DNA of 64,000 nt from Motiliproteus sp036960175 (GTDB taxonomy: Bacteria > Pseudomonadota > Gammaproteobacteria > Pseudomonadales > Balneatricaceae), in the NCBI GenBank assembly GCA_036960175.1, contig JBALWH010000007.1, forward strand, positions 58,636 to 122,635, given 5' to 3'. Positions 26,176-35,526 of this stretch are shown here, in pieces. Each line of letters begins with the position of its first letter. Positions within the stretch are counted from its first letter, which is position 1. The position numbers and the translations under genes are program-made. The notes under the pieces were generated by a model. That model was not told where the DNA came from. It was given only the letters and a program-made list of their open reading frames with translations, and ran no database searches.

Positions 26176-28097
26176 TTAGCGACCTATGATGCCGCCGTTG
26201 TCGCGGCTGATCGCCATGACGCTGGAGCGTGGCTTACTATTCTCTCCTGCCGGGAAATGAGACGGCTGTGATCTCTCTCCTGGATGCTGGATGCCGATAA
26301 ACATAGTTCGGTAGTCGGAGCTGAAGCACAGGCCGGTGATTTCGCAGGCGACGGGGCCGGTGAGAAAACGCCTGACTTCGCCGGTGGTTGGATCACTGCA
26401 GAGCATCTGGTTGTTGCCCATGCCAGCAAAATCACCTTTGTTGGAATAGTTGCCATCGGTCTGAATCCATAGCCTGCCTTCCGCATCAAACCCTATCCCG
26501 TCCGGGCTATTGAACATATTGTCGCGCTTGATGTTGTCACTGCCAGCGTAAAGCGTGTCTTTATGCACTTCAGGATTACCGGCAAGCAGATACAGATCCC
26601 AGTTGAAATGCTTGCTGCGATGGTCACCGTTACGGGGCATCCAGCGAACGATCTGGCCGTAGTTGTTGTTGGCCCGTGGATTTACGCCGTTTAGCGGTTG
26701 GTTGTACTTGACGCCTCTAGCCATATTGTTAGTAAGAGTGCAGTACACCTGAGTACCGCTGGGATGCACTGCCACCCATTCCGGGCGATCCATGCTGGTG
26801 GCTCCCACCTGAGTGGCGGCGCGGCGAATAAAGGTCAGTACTTCGGCCTGATCAGCAAAACCGTTTTTTGCGGTTAAACCGTTTTTTCCATGACTGAGTT
26901 CCAGCCATTGACCGTTACCCTTAAGCTCGCCGTCTTTGGCGTCAAAACGAGCGACATAGAGGCTGCCTTCAGCGAGTAGTTCTCTATTGATATGGCTGTT
27001 GTTGGGATCAAAGCGTCTTTCGGAGACAAACTTATATAGATGCTCGCCACCCTCATCGTCACCCATATAGATCACCACGTGACCGTCCTCATTTAGAGTG
27101 AGGGCGGCATTTTCATGTTTGAAACGGCCCAGAGCGGTCCGCTTTTTGGGAATGGAATCAGGGTTCAGAGGGTCGATCTCGACCACCCAGCCAAAACGAT
27201 TGGCTTCGTTGGGATTCTTGGCCAGGTCGAAACGGGAGTCGAACTGATGCCAGTGGGCGCGGCTGTTGCTGCCAATGCCGTAACGCTGCTGATTGGGGTC
27301 CGGGCTAAAACTGTCGTCACTGCCAAAATAGCCGTTAAAGTTTTCTTCACAGGTCAGGTAGGTGCCCCAGGGGGTCTGGCTGTTGGCACAGTTGCTAAAG
27401 GTGCCATAGACGCTGCGGCCTTCTGGATCAGCACGGGTTTTTACCAGCTCATGTCCCGCCACCGGACCGCTCAGCTGCATTGGGGTGTTGGCGGTAATGC
27501 GGCGATTGTAAGGGGAATCGATAACCACAGACCAACTCGAGCCCTGTTTTTTAATTTCAACAATGGAAACACCCTGAGCGGCCTGGGCTTTTTCAACCTC
27601 TTCCTGATTCTGCGGTTTGCCGCCATGCTGGAACAGCTGCTGGTAACTGCTGTACTCGTTTTGATCGCCAGCACCGCGCGATTTTCAGACAGCGGAAACA
27701 GGCTCATGCCATCATTGTTATCACCAAATTGCAGGCGCTGACTGGCGGAGCTGCCGTTGCCGCTGGGATCGAATGCGGGTGCCTCCGAAAACAGTGGGTC
27801 ACCCCAGGATATCAATGGCTCGGCACGGTAGCCCTTAGGCACGATGACCTGGTCTGCGGTGCTGGCCGCAACGGGTTTAAATCCCATCAACGGCAGAGGT
27901 GTTTGATCGGTTGCGGTTGCGGCCATTAGCTTGTCGACTGGATTCGATGCCAGAAACGCGGCAAGGCCAGCTCCTAGCGCCGCAGTACGGGTCACAAACT
28001 GGCGACGACTCATGGCGTTATCAATCAGGCGGCTGAAGTCAGAGGTGCTGTCGATGTGATTAGCAGGGTGCTTGGGTTTGAACTCATGGCTGGCCAT
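26176..28097 (-). pseudogene. phoX: PhoX-family (DUF839) phosphatase, frameshifted
   Basis: Secreted calcium/iron-dependent alkaline phosphatase of the PhoX type. The N-terminal part (27471-28097) has a twin-arginine signal (SRRQFVTR, then a hydrophobic stretch). It reads correctly to SLFPLSENRAVLAIK and then shifts frame at the A-run opposite TTTT at 27659-27662. In the alternate frame the protein continues as NEYSSYQQLFQHGGK and on to the stop at 26176. Adding one A, or removing two, restores a single product of about 640 residues. Downstream motifs such as LTCEENFNGYF and GDDEGGEHLYKFVS are intact. It could be a real mutation or a homopolymer sequencing error. Confidence 0.88.
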
Positions 28098-28541
28098 CGT
28101 TTGTTTTCCTGCTGTGACGTCTGCTGGCTTGGCGTGAAACCTTATGGTTAGAACTCTAGTTTAGGATGTCATTGTTGGACTCTAATTTAAAATCAATGGC
28201 GGTTTGATTTCAGCTCCGTGACGATGCTGACATTTATCAAATTTAAAAGCTGGTTACCTATTGACCGATAAAGCTGATTCGCGTTCTAATGATCCGGTCC
28301 TGTTTGGGCACTTATATTAATAATCACAGCACGAACTGATATTGCCACTATGCAAACACTGTTTATGACATGCACACACCGAACTTACGCACCCAAATCG
28401 AACTGGGTACGAATTTGTGCCTGTCCGTGCGCCCGGTGATTATTTAAACCTACTGGCCGCGGATCCCCTCGCGGCCTGAGTAAGAAATTCCAAAAAACTC
28501 CTCCCGCGATTTGATCCCCGGCCTTCTATCGGAGATTGACC
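28098..28541. other. Intergenic region with a GC-rich hairpin
   Basis: A 444-base gap between phoX (minus) and a small plus-strand gene. A perfect 7-bp stem, GGCCGCG (28455-28461) / CGCGGCC (28470-28476), lies in the leader of the small gene, without a T-run. I saw no convincing tandem Pho box upstream of phoX; the segment near 28358-28372 resembles a single half-site. No credible ORF was found. Confidence 0.4.
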
Positions 28542-28793
28542 ATGACTTTAATAAGCTTGTTTAAAACTGCCTTTGATCGCAGCCGTGCCGTTCATGCCGA
28601 GGGAGCGCTGTACCATAAACTCAGCGGGCTTGACGCTTACCTGTTGGAAGATATGGGTCTTAAGCTGGAAGGCGGACGTGTTTTATCCACTCGCCAGGCG
28701 CCTTTAGTATCCTCTTTTGAGAATGCTGCCGAGGAAACGGCTGCATTGGCTGAGAAGCACTACCAGACTGAACTTAAGGGAGCCGGGGGGTAG
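28542..28793 (+). CDS. Small DUF1127-like protein
   Basis: An 83-residue protein from the ATG at 28542 (CGGAGA is spaced 7 bases upstream; the in-frame TTG at 28536 is less likely). The centre, YHKLSGLDAYLLEDMGL, resembles the DUF1127 signature of a short helix followed by LxDIGL. Some DUF1127 proteins influence phosphate or carbon metabolism or bind RNA, but this role cannot be assumed here. A strong terminator follows about 90 bases downstream. Confidence 0.65.
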   Translation: MTLISLFKTAFDRSRAVHAEGALYHKLSGLDAYLLEDMGLKLEGGRVLSTRQAPLVSSFENAAEETAALAEKHYQTELKGAGG

Positions 28794-28880
28794 TCGGGTC
28801 GCCGCCCAGGGAGTGGTGCCGGCGACTGATTAGAGGGGCAGAATCTGAAGGAATAGCCTAAGGCTACAGACTTTGCCGAC

Positions 28881-28912
28881 AGGGCAGGACACAAAAAGTC
28901 CTGCCCTTTTTA
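28881..28912 (+). terminator. Strong intrinsic terminator
   Basis: AGGGCAGGAC and GTCCTGCCCT form a perfect 10-bp stem around a 7-base loop (28891-28897), followed by TTTTTAT. It ends the small DUF1127-like gene and reaches the stop of the convergent gene. Confidence 0.92.
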
Positions 28913-29383
28913 TTGGTCTGTGGATTGTTGCCAATGCAGTACCAGCTTTTCCAATTCTGAATACAAGGAGGGGATGTTCTTATCAGTCCTGAGGGCATCG
29001 ATAAAGGGCTGGTAGCGGCTCCAGATCAGAATCATCAGCGAACGATTTAGCTTTTTCGCCAGCTTTTCGTGGAAACACTTTTCATGAATGCCCACCGCAA
29101 AATATTCATAACAGTTCAGCACATAGAGTAGGTCATCACGCACCGGGTCGGGTTCGGACAGGTTGTTGGCATGGCGCTCAATTTCATCGGTCTTCATCCC
29201 CAGCAGGTGCCGCTTTGCCTGTCGCAGGCGTTTGTCTCGCTGCAAGCTGAGGATGTAATCGATGGTGGCTTTTTTGCGCAGGAAGGCATTGCCCCAGACG
29301 GCCGCAATCACCGTGGCAGAGATGAGGATTAGGGTCTGGATAATATATCCCAAGTGTTCGCTGAAAAAGCTGTTTTGGTCCAT
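28910..29383 (-). CDS. Membrane-anchored DUF4760-like protein
   Basis: A 157-residue protein with one N-terminal transmembrane helix (about residues 12-32) and a helical cytoplasmic domain. ATIDYILSLQRD, YVLNCYEYFAVGI and the later IWSRYQPFI fit the DUF4760 pattern. The function is unknown. It stands alone; an intrinsic terminator of the opposing gene sits at its 3' end. Confidence 0.65.
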   Translation of the reverse strand: MDQNSFFSEHLGYIIQTLILISATVIAAVWGNAFLRKKATIDYILSLQRDKRLRQAKRHLLGMKTDEIERHANNLSEPDPVRDDLLYVLNCYEYFAVGIHEKCFHEKLAKKLNRSLMILIWSRYQPFIDALRTDKNIPSLYSELEKLVLHWQQSTDQ

Positions 29384-29455
29384 CGGCTAGGGCAACCTGC
29401 AGCAACTGTTATTCCAGAGTGTAGATCAGGAACCCTAATGGAGGGTGATGTGCAG

Positions 29456-29779
29456 CTACTTCACTAAACGTATTTTCGGTGTTGGTATGCCGTTGATTAA
29501 CTCATTGAACAGATCGTCGCAGCCCCAGCTGGGCTCCAGGGACGCTGATGTTGAATTCAGAATATCATCGATACGGTCGAAGCCACTGAGGGTCAGCCAG
29601 ACTTCAGCCTCGCGCACGGTAGTGAAATTGTGTAGCTGCCCTTCATCATCAAATACCGTGATAGTTCCCAGATCGTCGACTTGCAGCAGGGCACACACTG
29701 TCTTTGGGCGGCTGTAATCATCGAGCCACCACTGGCTTCTTGGATAGGGTAAGACGACATTCAACATGAGCTTTGACAC
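29456..29779 (-). CDS. Small hypothetical protein
   Basis: A 107-residue soluble protein I do not recognise. The first codon is GTG at 29779; an in-frame ATG at 29767 (giving 103 residues) is equally plausible because AAAAGG lies about 11 bases before it. The sequence is rich in aromatic and acidic residues (QWWLDDYSRP), with no known motif. It is divergent from the YeeE/YedE pair. No link to that pair can be shown. Confidence 0.55.
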   Translation of the reverse strand: MSKLMLNVVLPYPRSQWWLDDYSRPKTVCALLQVDDLGTITVFDDEGQLHNFTTVREAEVWLTLSGFDRIDDILNSTSASLEPSWGCDDLFNELINGIPTPKIRLVK

Positions 29780-29890
29780 CTTTTAGTGATATTTAGCAGG
29801 TAAGTGGCAACGCTGGGAGTTAGGGTTCAAAAAACCTTGGCAGGCGCCATTCGGCAGTTCGAAAACAAATTAACAATCATTAATTAGCAG

Positions 29891-29928
29891 ATTCTAATCT
29901 AATGCTGTAAGATTAGTCTTATCTAATG
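29891..29928. promoter_or_regulatory. Operator-like repeat upstream of YeeE/YedE genes
   Basis: CTAATCT (29894-29900) and AGATTAG (29910-29916) are a perfect 7-bp inverted repeat with a 9-base spacer. ATCTAATG also occurs twice, at 29897-29904 and 29921-29928. This looks like an operator of a winged-helix regulator; BigR/ArsR-type repressors use similar AT-rich palindromes before YeeE/YedE sulfur genes. No such regulator gene lies nearby, so the assignment is inference. Confidence 0.5.
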
Positions 29929-29944
29929 TTTGAGTCTGGATTTG

Positions 29945-30376
29945 ATGATGCTGATAACCGATTTTTCTCTTTGGCAGTCCCTTGCTGGTGGTGCGCTTAT
30001 TGGTTTGGCGGCTGCCGTTTTATTGCTCTGTAATGGTCGCGTGGCGGGGGTATCGGGTGTGGTGGGTGGCTTACTCTCGGGGCTGGGTGTCAGCTGGCGC
30101 TTGATGTTTGTGCTGGGGATGGTCAGTGGTGGCGTGATTTATCAGATACTGGGCGGTGCTGTGATGGATATTCGGCCACTGGTTAGCGAGCCCATGTTGA
30201 TAGTTGCCGGTTTGCTGGTGGGTATTGGCACCACGCTAGGCTCCGGTTGTACTAGCGGTCATGGGGTTTGCGGTCTGGCTCGATTTTCCCCCAGATCGCT
30301 GGTGGCGACCATGGTGTTTATGGCGGCGGGGGCGGTTACTGCCACCACAGTCGCGGTGCAGGGGTGGATGGGATGA
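29945..30376 (+). CDS. YeeE/YedE-family membrane protein (first half)
   Basis: About 143 residues with four hydrophobic helices. The conserved GSGCTSGHGVCGLARFSPRS segment near residues 98-117 contains the two-cysteine motif of YeeE/YedE proteins, which move thiosulfate or related sulfur species. It is the first of two half-length genes whose coding regions overlap by 4 bases (ATGA), a common split form. Start choice: ATG 29945 or 29948, with an in-frame TTG at 29930. A palindromic operator-like element lies just upstream. Confidence 0.85.
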   Translation: MMLITDFSLWQSLAGGALIGLAAAVLLLCNGRVAGVSGVVGGLLSGLGVSWRLMFVLGMVSGGVIYQILGGAVMDIRPLVSEPMLIVAGLLVGIGTTLGSGCTSGHGVCGLARFSPRSLVATMVFMAAGAVTATTVAVQGWMG

Positions 30377-30810
30377 AAAAGCAGATTGCCGCATTAACGG
30401 CCGGTATTTTATTCGGACTGGGTTTATCTCTGGCACAGATGATTGATCCCGCTCGAGTATTGGGTTTTCTCAATCTGGCGGGTGCCTGGGATCCTACCTT
30501 GGCGCTGGTGATGGTGGGCGCCTTGCTGGTGAATATACCGGCGACCCGCATCATTCTGAAGCAGCCACAACCGCTCTTCGATGGGCACTTTCATCTACCT
30601 AAAAAGCAGGGTTTTGATTGGCAGTTGCTGGCGGGCGCTGCGTTATTTGGCATCGGCTGGGGGCTTGCAGGGTACTGTCCGGGCCCGGCGCTTACGTCGC
30701 TGAGTTTTGCTGATGGTGCTGTTGTGGTGCTGGTCATATCCTATCTAATAGGTTCTGCAATTACTCGCTGGCTGCTCACGGCGACAGCCGCATCGAAGCA
30801 GCCTGCGTGA
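30373..30810 (+). CDS. YeeE/YedE-family membrane protein (second half, DUF6691 type)
   Basis: A 145-residue protein from the ATG at 30373, which overlaps the stop of the first gene (ATGA). Four hydrophobic helices carry the conserved MIDPARVLGFLNLAGAWDP near residues 23-41 and the cysteine motif GYCPGPAL near residues 101-108. With the upstream gene it should form one sulfur-compound transporter. The open frame runs upstream of 30373, but that part is out of register with the family. It ends 1 base before the convergent cyclic-nucleotide-binding gene. Confidence 0.87.
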   Translation: MKKQIAALTAGILFGLGLSLAQMIDPARVLGFLNLAGAWDPTLALVMVGALLVNIPATRIILKQPQPLFDGHFHLPKKQGFDWQLLAGAALFGIGWGLAGYCPGPALTSLSFADGAVVVLVISYLIGSAITRWLLTATAASKQPA

Positions 30811-30811
30811 T

Positions 30812-31273
30812 TTAGCTTTTCTTGGCATAAAGAGTGCTGCCTAGCAGGGCATCCATCGAACGTAAGCGGCGGCTTATCTCCCGCGCAATATTCATAATGA
30901 TTAGCAAGTAGAGTTGCGCATCATGCTGATAGAGCCGATGGATGTCGGCGTTGGAAAGGCTCAGTACTTCTACCGCGTCCAGCGCTTTCACGGACGCTGA
31001 TCGATTCTGGTTGTCGATCAAGCACATCTCTCCGATACTGTCTCCGGCCTCGCGGATGGCTAGGCGAACCTGAGGGTGGCCGTTGGACTGCTCCAACACT
31101 TCAACCTGGCCCTGCGTAATCAGAAATAGCTGGTCACCGCTGTCGCCTTGGTGAAACAGATAGCTACCCGGGGCATAGGACTGCGTGTTCAGAAAACGCT
31201 TTATTAACGGCAGCTGCTGATCGCTGACCCCGCCGAACAGAGGGCAGGACTGTAGCGGATAAACAGCCTTCAT
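30812..31273 (-). CDS. Cyclic-nucleotide-binding-domain protein without DNA-binding domain
   Basis: A 153-residue protein consisting of one CNB/Crp-type effector domain: FHQGDSGDQLFLITQGQVEVL, then GDSIGEMCLIDNQNRSASV near the phosphate-binding cassette. The usual Arg of a cAMP pocket is in NRSASV. There is no helix-turn-helix, so it is not a typical Crp/Fnr regulator. Its start overlaps the stop of the PQQ-type dehydrogenase gene by one base (TGATG), giving translational coupling. The role is unknown. Confidence 0.85.
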   Translation of the reverse strand: MKAVYPLQSCPLFGGVSDQQLPLIKRFLNTQSYAPGSYLFHQGDSGDQLFLITQGQVEVLEQSNGHPQVRLAIREAGDSIGEMCLIDNQNRSASVKALDAVEVLSLSNADIHRLYQHDAQLYLLIIMNIAREISRRLRSMDALLGSTLYAKKS

Positions 31274-32427
31274 CAGTCTTTTTCCTCAGGCCTGATGCGT
31301 AGGATCCTGCCGCTATCAGTGGATAGGTAGATCCAGCCTTCCGGGCTTTCTACCAAGGCTCTAATGCGGGATTGTAAGCGGGTTAATAGCCACTCTTCAG
31401 CGATCGCTTCGGCGTTGTTGTTGAGCTGAATACGATTCAGGTGGCGCAGCTTCAGGGCGCCGCTAAAGAGACTCCCTCTCCATTTCGGGAAGGCTTTGCC
31501 GGAGTAGATCAATAGACTGCCAGGGGCTATGGAGGGGATGTAGACCACGCTGGGTTGTTCCATGCCTGCTTTCTCGGTGCCTTCGCCCACGGACACCGGA
31601 CCCCAGTATTCCTTGCCGTAGGATATGACCGGCCAGCCATAATTGCTGCCAGGTTCGATCAGGTTGATCTCGTCACCACCGCGAGGACCATGTTCGATGA
31701 CCCACAGACGTTTATTGACCGGATCGTAGCTGATGCCTTGGGGGTTGCGATGACCGTAACTCCAGATCTCCGGTAATACCTTTTTCTCGCCAATAGTGGC
31801 GCTACCGATAAAGGGGTTGCCTAGCGCAAGGCTGCCGTCGAGATTCAGCCGCAGAATACTGCCGGCATGGTTGGAGCGATCCTGAGCATTGGGTCGTACG
31901 CCGCGGTCACCGACGCCGAAGAACAGATGCCCTTCATCGTCAAAGGCGATACGACTGCCGAAGTGGCGGCTGGTATCGCTGCCGGAGAGAGTGATTAGCA
32001 AGTCCTGCCATAGCCGTAAGCGATCACCTTTGAGCCGGGCTCGAGCCAAAGTCGTGACGCCCTGACCCTGTTGGGGTTTACTGTAAGTGAAGTAGATCCA
32101 GTCGCCATCGCTGAACCCAGGTGGCACGGCCACATCCAGCAATCCCCCCTGGCCTTCAATCAGCACTGGGGCAACGCCGGTAATGGCGGTGATGCTGTTT
32201 TGTCGAAGATCCAGCTTCTTGATGCTGCCTTGTCGTTCGGTGATCAGAATTTCAGTTGCACTGATAAAAGCCATGCCCCAGGGGGTGGCTAGACCGCTGG
32301 CCACTTCTTCCAATCGAAACTGAGTATCACCATCAACACGTGGGACATTCAACGGCCCAGCCAACAGCCATGGACTGATGATTGAGATGAGGCTCGTCAG
32401 CAGTAGAGGGTGAAAGTTTCGGGCCAT
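31273..32427 (-). CDS. PQQ-dependent aldose/sorbosone-type dehydrogenase
   Basis: About 384 residues from the ATG at 32427, with AGGAA 7-8 bases upstream; it begins with a signal peptide (about residues 1-25). A six-bladed propeller follows, with segments VASGLATPWGMAF, GEGGL-type GQGGLLDVAV, GDRGVRPNAQD, SYGHRNPQGISYDP, EHGPRGGDEINLI and SNYGWPV. This is the YliI/aldose sugar dehydrogenase family, which oxidises sugars in the periplasm with PQQ. No PQQ synthesis gene is in the window. The CNB-domain gene is translationally coupled downstream. Confidence 0.9.
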   Translation of the reverse strand: MARNFHPLLLTSLISIISPWLLAGPLNVPRVDGDTQFRLEEVASGLATPWGMAFISATEILITERQGSIKKLDLRQNSITAITGVAPVLIEGQGGLLDVAVPPGFSDGDWIYFTYSKPQQGQGVTTLARARLKGDRLRLWQDLLITLSGSDTSRHFGSRIAFDDEGHLFFGVGDRGVRPNAQDRSNHAGSILRLNLDGSLALGNPFIGSATIGEKKVLPEIWSYGHRNPQGISYDPVNKRLWVIEHGPRGGDEINLIEPGSNYGWPVISYGKEYWGPVSVGEGTEKAGMEQPSVVYIPSIAPGSLLIYSGKAFPKWRGSLFSGALKLRHLNRIQLNNNAEAIAEEWLLTRLQSRIRALVESPEGWIYLSTDSGRILRIRPEEKD

Positions 32428-32524
32428 GTGCGAGTTCCTATTACCGATTACATTAATCAGCATAGGTGTTTTTTCGGTCGCTGTAATGGCCAAGCAGTCA
32501 CCGCATGAGACCTAAAGGTTGGTG

Positions 32525-33322
32525 TCAGCGCGAATAGGCGTCCAGTGCCTGTTTTGCGGAACGGTGCCCCTGGACGGCGGATTTTTTTAGCCACTCTTGT
32601 GCGGCCTTGGTGTCCTTGGTTTGGCCAGACCCGGTCATCAGCATCACCGCCAGTGCATACTGGGCTTCGGCGTCGCCGGCTTCAGCGGCCTGACGGAACA
32701 ACGTAGCGGCCCTATCCAGGTCTTGCTCTACCCCGAGCCCGGATTCATGCAGCCATGCTAGGCGGGTGACGGCTCGAATATTTCCAGATTTGGCTAATTG
32801 TTGTAGTTCGGAAACAGCAGTTTCTACCTCGCCTTCGGCCAGCAAACGCTGTACTCGAAACATCGGGTCATCAGGAGCCTCTCCTGCCATCTGTTTTAGT
32901 AATAGGGCTGCATCTTCGTCACCATCATGGGCGGCAACGGTGAGCCAGCGTTCAGCTTGCCGAGGGTTCGTTTCTATACGTTTGTCATGTCGATAAATTA
33001 ATCCCAGCTGGTAGGCGGCAGAACGGCTACCGCCGCGGGCTGCCTGTTCATAGTAGTAAATAGCCTGGTTGATATCTTCTTCAACCCCTAGTCCCTGATC
33101 GTAGAGGATGCCGAGATTAAACAGGGCTTCCGGTCGAGCACTGTCCTTGATGTTTAACCACATTCGTTGGGCCATATCGTAGTTTGCCATCTTAAATTCT
33201 GCATAGGCTTTAAACAGTTGGACGGACGGGCGGGCAGACAGGAAGTCGTCGGGTAGGGGCTCGGATGCATTAGCGAGACTGGATAGCAGCAGACCCGCGA
33301 TAAAGGCGTTTAGACAGCGCAT
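32525..33322 (-). CDS. Sel1-like repeat protein, secreted
   Basis: A 265-residue protein with a signal peptide (about residues 1-19, SSLANA). Sel1/TPR-like repeats cover most of the mature protein: LFNLGILYDQGLGVEEDINQAIYYY, AAYQLGLIYRHDKRIETNPRQAERW, and two near the C-terminus ending LAVMLMTGSGQ. Such repeats mediate protein contacts, often in the periplasm. Its partner cannot be told from the neighbours. The gene stands alone. Confidence 0.87.
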   Translation of the reverse strand: MRCLNAFIAGLLLSSLANASEPLPDDFLSARPSVQLFKAYAEFKMANYDMAQRMWLNIKDSARPEALFNLGILYDQGLGVEEDINQAIYYYEQAARGGSRSAAYQLGLIYRHDKRIETNPRQAERWLTVAAHDGDEDAALLLKQMAGEAPDDPMFRVQRLLAEGEVETAVSELQQLAKSGNIRAVTRLAWLHESGLGVEQDLDRAATLFRQAAEAGDAEAQYALAVMLMTGSGQTKDTKAAQEWLKKSAVQGHRSAKQALDAYSR

Positions 33323-33425
33323 GACAGATACCTGTATGGAGTAAGTATCTGCTGAGTAGAAAACGACGAGGGGTTGACGGCAATGGTACCTTGGTACCTT
33401 TTTGTAGCTATTGGGCTAGGCGAAG

Positions 33426-33713
33426 TTACTCGATATTTTTTTCAGGCTCTTCAAAGCTAAGGCTGGGCACATCAGCGTAGCCGATGAAAATAAGCACAAG
33501 CCCGCAGGTGAAGAAGAAAAAGGTGCTGGCCAGAAAACTAGCAGATATTATATGTTCTATGCCCAGTTCCTGAGACTTAATCACCAATATTATCAGACAG
33601 ATAATCGAGATGACTTCACTGATAACCCCTGAAACCAGGGCGGTTTTTTGCAGGAAACCTTTTTTCTTCATGGGAATGCGTAACTCGAATACAGGTAAGT
33701 GAGCCGGAATCAT
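33426..33713 (-). CDS. Small membrane protein of unknown function
   Basis: A 95-residue protein with two hydrophobic helices (about residues 25-47 and 52-78) and a short acidic tail. No family is recognised. The ATG at 33713 has AGGA about 10 bases upstream; an in-frame ATG at 33671 (MKKKGF) is possible. It is divergent from the chemoreceptor gene. Confidence 0.55.
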   Translation of the reverse strand: MIPAHLPVFELRIPMKKKGFLQKTALVSGVISEVISIICLIILVIKSQELGIEHIISASFLASTFFFFTCGLVLIFIGYADVPSLSFEEPEKNIE

Positions 33714-33885
33714 AACACTGCCGTCCTATGGGCGTTGGCAAATAATGGCCACAGTTGATTTATGTCGCTTTCGGTGTGCAAAAGGAGACTTCGATCAACG
33801 CTTGCGCTGTTCAAATTGTAATGCATGCTGCAATGCAATATTATCGATTGCTTGTAAATGGATGTTTGTATTAGAGGTATAACGA

Positions 33886-35526
33886 ATGAGCAGTGTATTG
33901 AGCCAGTTTAATGTTCGCGCCAAGCTGATGTTAGTGGTTATTATCGCGTTATTGGGGATCATGGGCAGTCAGGCGCTATCGCTCACTGAACTCTGGAAAG
34001 ACTTGCATAAAACCAAAGAATTACAGTTAAAACATTATGTCGACATTGCCTACTCGGCTTTGGAACGAGAAGCCCAGTTGGTTGCTTCCGGAGAGATTAC
34101 CGAAGAGCAGGCCAAGACCGAATCCAAGGCGGTTTTACGCGCCTTACGCTATGCCGGCGACGAATACTTCTTTGTGCTTGATAAGCAGAAACAGATGGTC
34201 ATGCATCCCATCAAGCCTTCTCTGGAAGGCAAAGATATGTCAGCCACTAAGGATGCTAAGGGTAAAAAGCTGTTTACCGAGATGGTCAGCGTCGCTCGGA
34301 GTCAGGGCGATGGCTATGTAGATTACTATTGGGCGCGACCTGGCGAAGCCGATCCCGTCAGTAAACTCTCTTATGTGCGCAATTTCTCTACCTGGGGCTG
34401 GGTTCTGGCTACTGGGGTTTATACCGATGATATACGCTCTGCATTCTGGAGTGAGTTCTGGACCGCCAGCATTAATACGCTGATTACTCTGGTTATCACC
34501 TTGGTTGCGGTTATTGCTGTTGGTAGCTCCATCATTACTCCCGTACAAGCGCTGCGCCGACAAATGCTCGAAGTGGCCGAGACACGTAACCTTACTCTGA
34601 AATCAAAAATTACCGGCGCTGATGAGTTCGCCGAAATGGGTAAGGCTTTTGACGATATGCTGGAAAGTTTCAACGCCGTGCTGCATGAAATGTCCGCCGC
34701 GACTGCGCAAGTTGCCAGCGCCTCAACAGAGCTGTCGGTGACCACCGACCAAACTCGTGCTGGCATGGAAAGTCAGAAAGATGAGACTCACCTGGTTGCC
34801 TCCGCCATGACTGAAATGTCTGCTACGGTGCAGGATGTTGCCAGAAATATTGGCGATGCAGCGGATGCCTCCCATAACGCGGCGATCGCCGCCAACAAGG
34901 GTAAGGACATCATACATACCACCATGGATTCGGTAACCGGCCTCTCCAATAAGCTACAGCAGGCCGAAAACCTGACCCACACGTTGGAGTCGCAGAGTTC
35001 TGACATCTCCGCCATTATCGAAGTGATCAACGGCATTGCCGAGCAAACCAATTTACTTGCTTTGAACGCTGCTATTGAAGCCGCCCGGGCTGGTGAGCAG
35101 GGCCGTGGCTTTGCTGTGGTTGCCGATGAGGTTCGTAGCCTGTCTAGTCGCACGCATCAATCCACCAATGAAATCAGCGAGCTTATTCAGAATCTGCAGT
35201 CCGGTTCCAGAGACGCAGCCACAGCCATGCTAGATAGTAAGGAAGCCGCCGAACAAGTGGTGACCCAAGTTCAGCAAGCACGAGATTCATTGGATGAGAT
35301 TACCGATGCGGTCGCACATATCGATTCCATGACCGCACAGATTGCCAGCGCCTCAGAGCAGCAATCCTCCGTCGCAGAAGAGATTAATGGCAACGTCGTG
35401 AATATCAGCTCGATATCGGAACAGAGTGTAGCCGGTGCCGCACAAATCGCTCAATCCAGTAACGAACTGGCGAAGCTGGCAGAGCATCTGAAATCCATGT
35501 CGGAACGCTTTACGGTCTCTGGCTGA
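33886..35526 (+). CDS. Methyl-accepting chemotaxis protein with single Cache domain
   Basis: A 546-residue receptor. TM1 is near residues 12-32; the periplasmic sCache_2 domain (about 40-185) holds DEYFFVLDKQ and the ligand-loop MHPIKPSLEGKD, with a YYWARPGE segment; TM2 is near residues 193-213; HAMP follows. The signalling tip includes GRGFAVVADEVRSLS. Similar sCache_2 receptors respond to small carboxylates, but the ligand here is unknown. It is related to the receptor at 60278-61909, with an almost identical pocket motif. It stands alone. Confidence 0.94.
   Translation: MSSVLSQFNVRAKLMLVVIIALLGIMGSQALSLTELWKDLHKTKELQLKHYVDIAYSALEREAQLVASGEITEEQAKTESKAVLRALRYAGDEYFFVLDKQKQMVMHPIKPSLEGKDMSATKDAKGKKLFTEMVSVARSQGDGYVDYYWARPGEADPVSKLSYVRNFSTWGWVLATGVYTDDIRSAFWSEFWTASINTLITLVITLVAVIAVGSSIITPVQALRRQMLEVAETRNLTLKSKITGADEFAEMGKAFDDMLESFNAVLHEMSAATAQVASASTELSVTTDQTRAGMESQKDETHLVASAMTEMSATVQDVARNIGDAADASHNAAIAANKGKDIIHTTMDSVTGLSNKLQQAENLTHTLESQSSDISAIIEVINGIAEQTNLLALNAAIEAARAGEQGRGFAVVADEVRSLSSRTHQSTNEISELIQNLQSGSRDAATAMLDSKEAAEQVVTQVQQARDSLDEITDAVAHIDSMTAQIASASEQQSSVAEEINGNVVNISSISEQSVAGAAQIAQSSNELAKLAEHLKSMSERFTVSG

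Noticed and set aside
28350..28380. Possible Pho box upstream of phoX
   Set aside because: Only one half-site resembles the consensus, and it lies about 270 bases from the start.
33385..33400. Tandem GGTACCTT repeat with a T-run
   Set aside because: The two-base loop cannot form a proper hairpin, and no gene ends there on the plus strand. Treated as a small local repeat.
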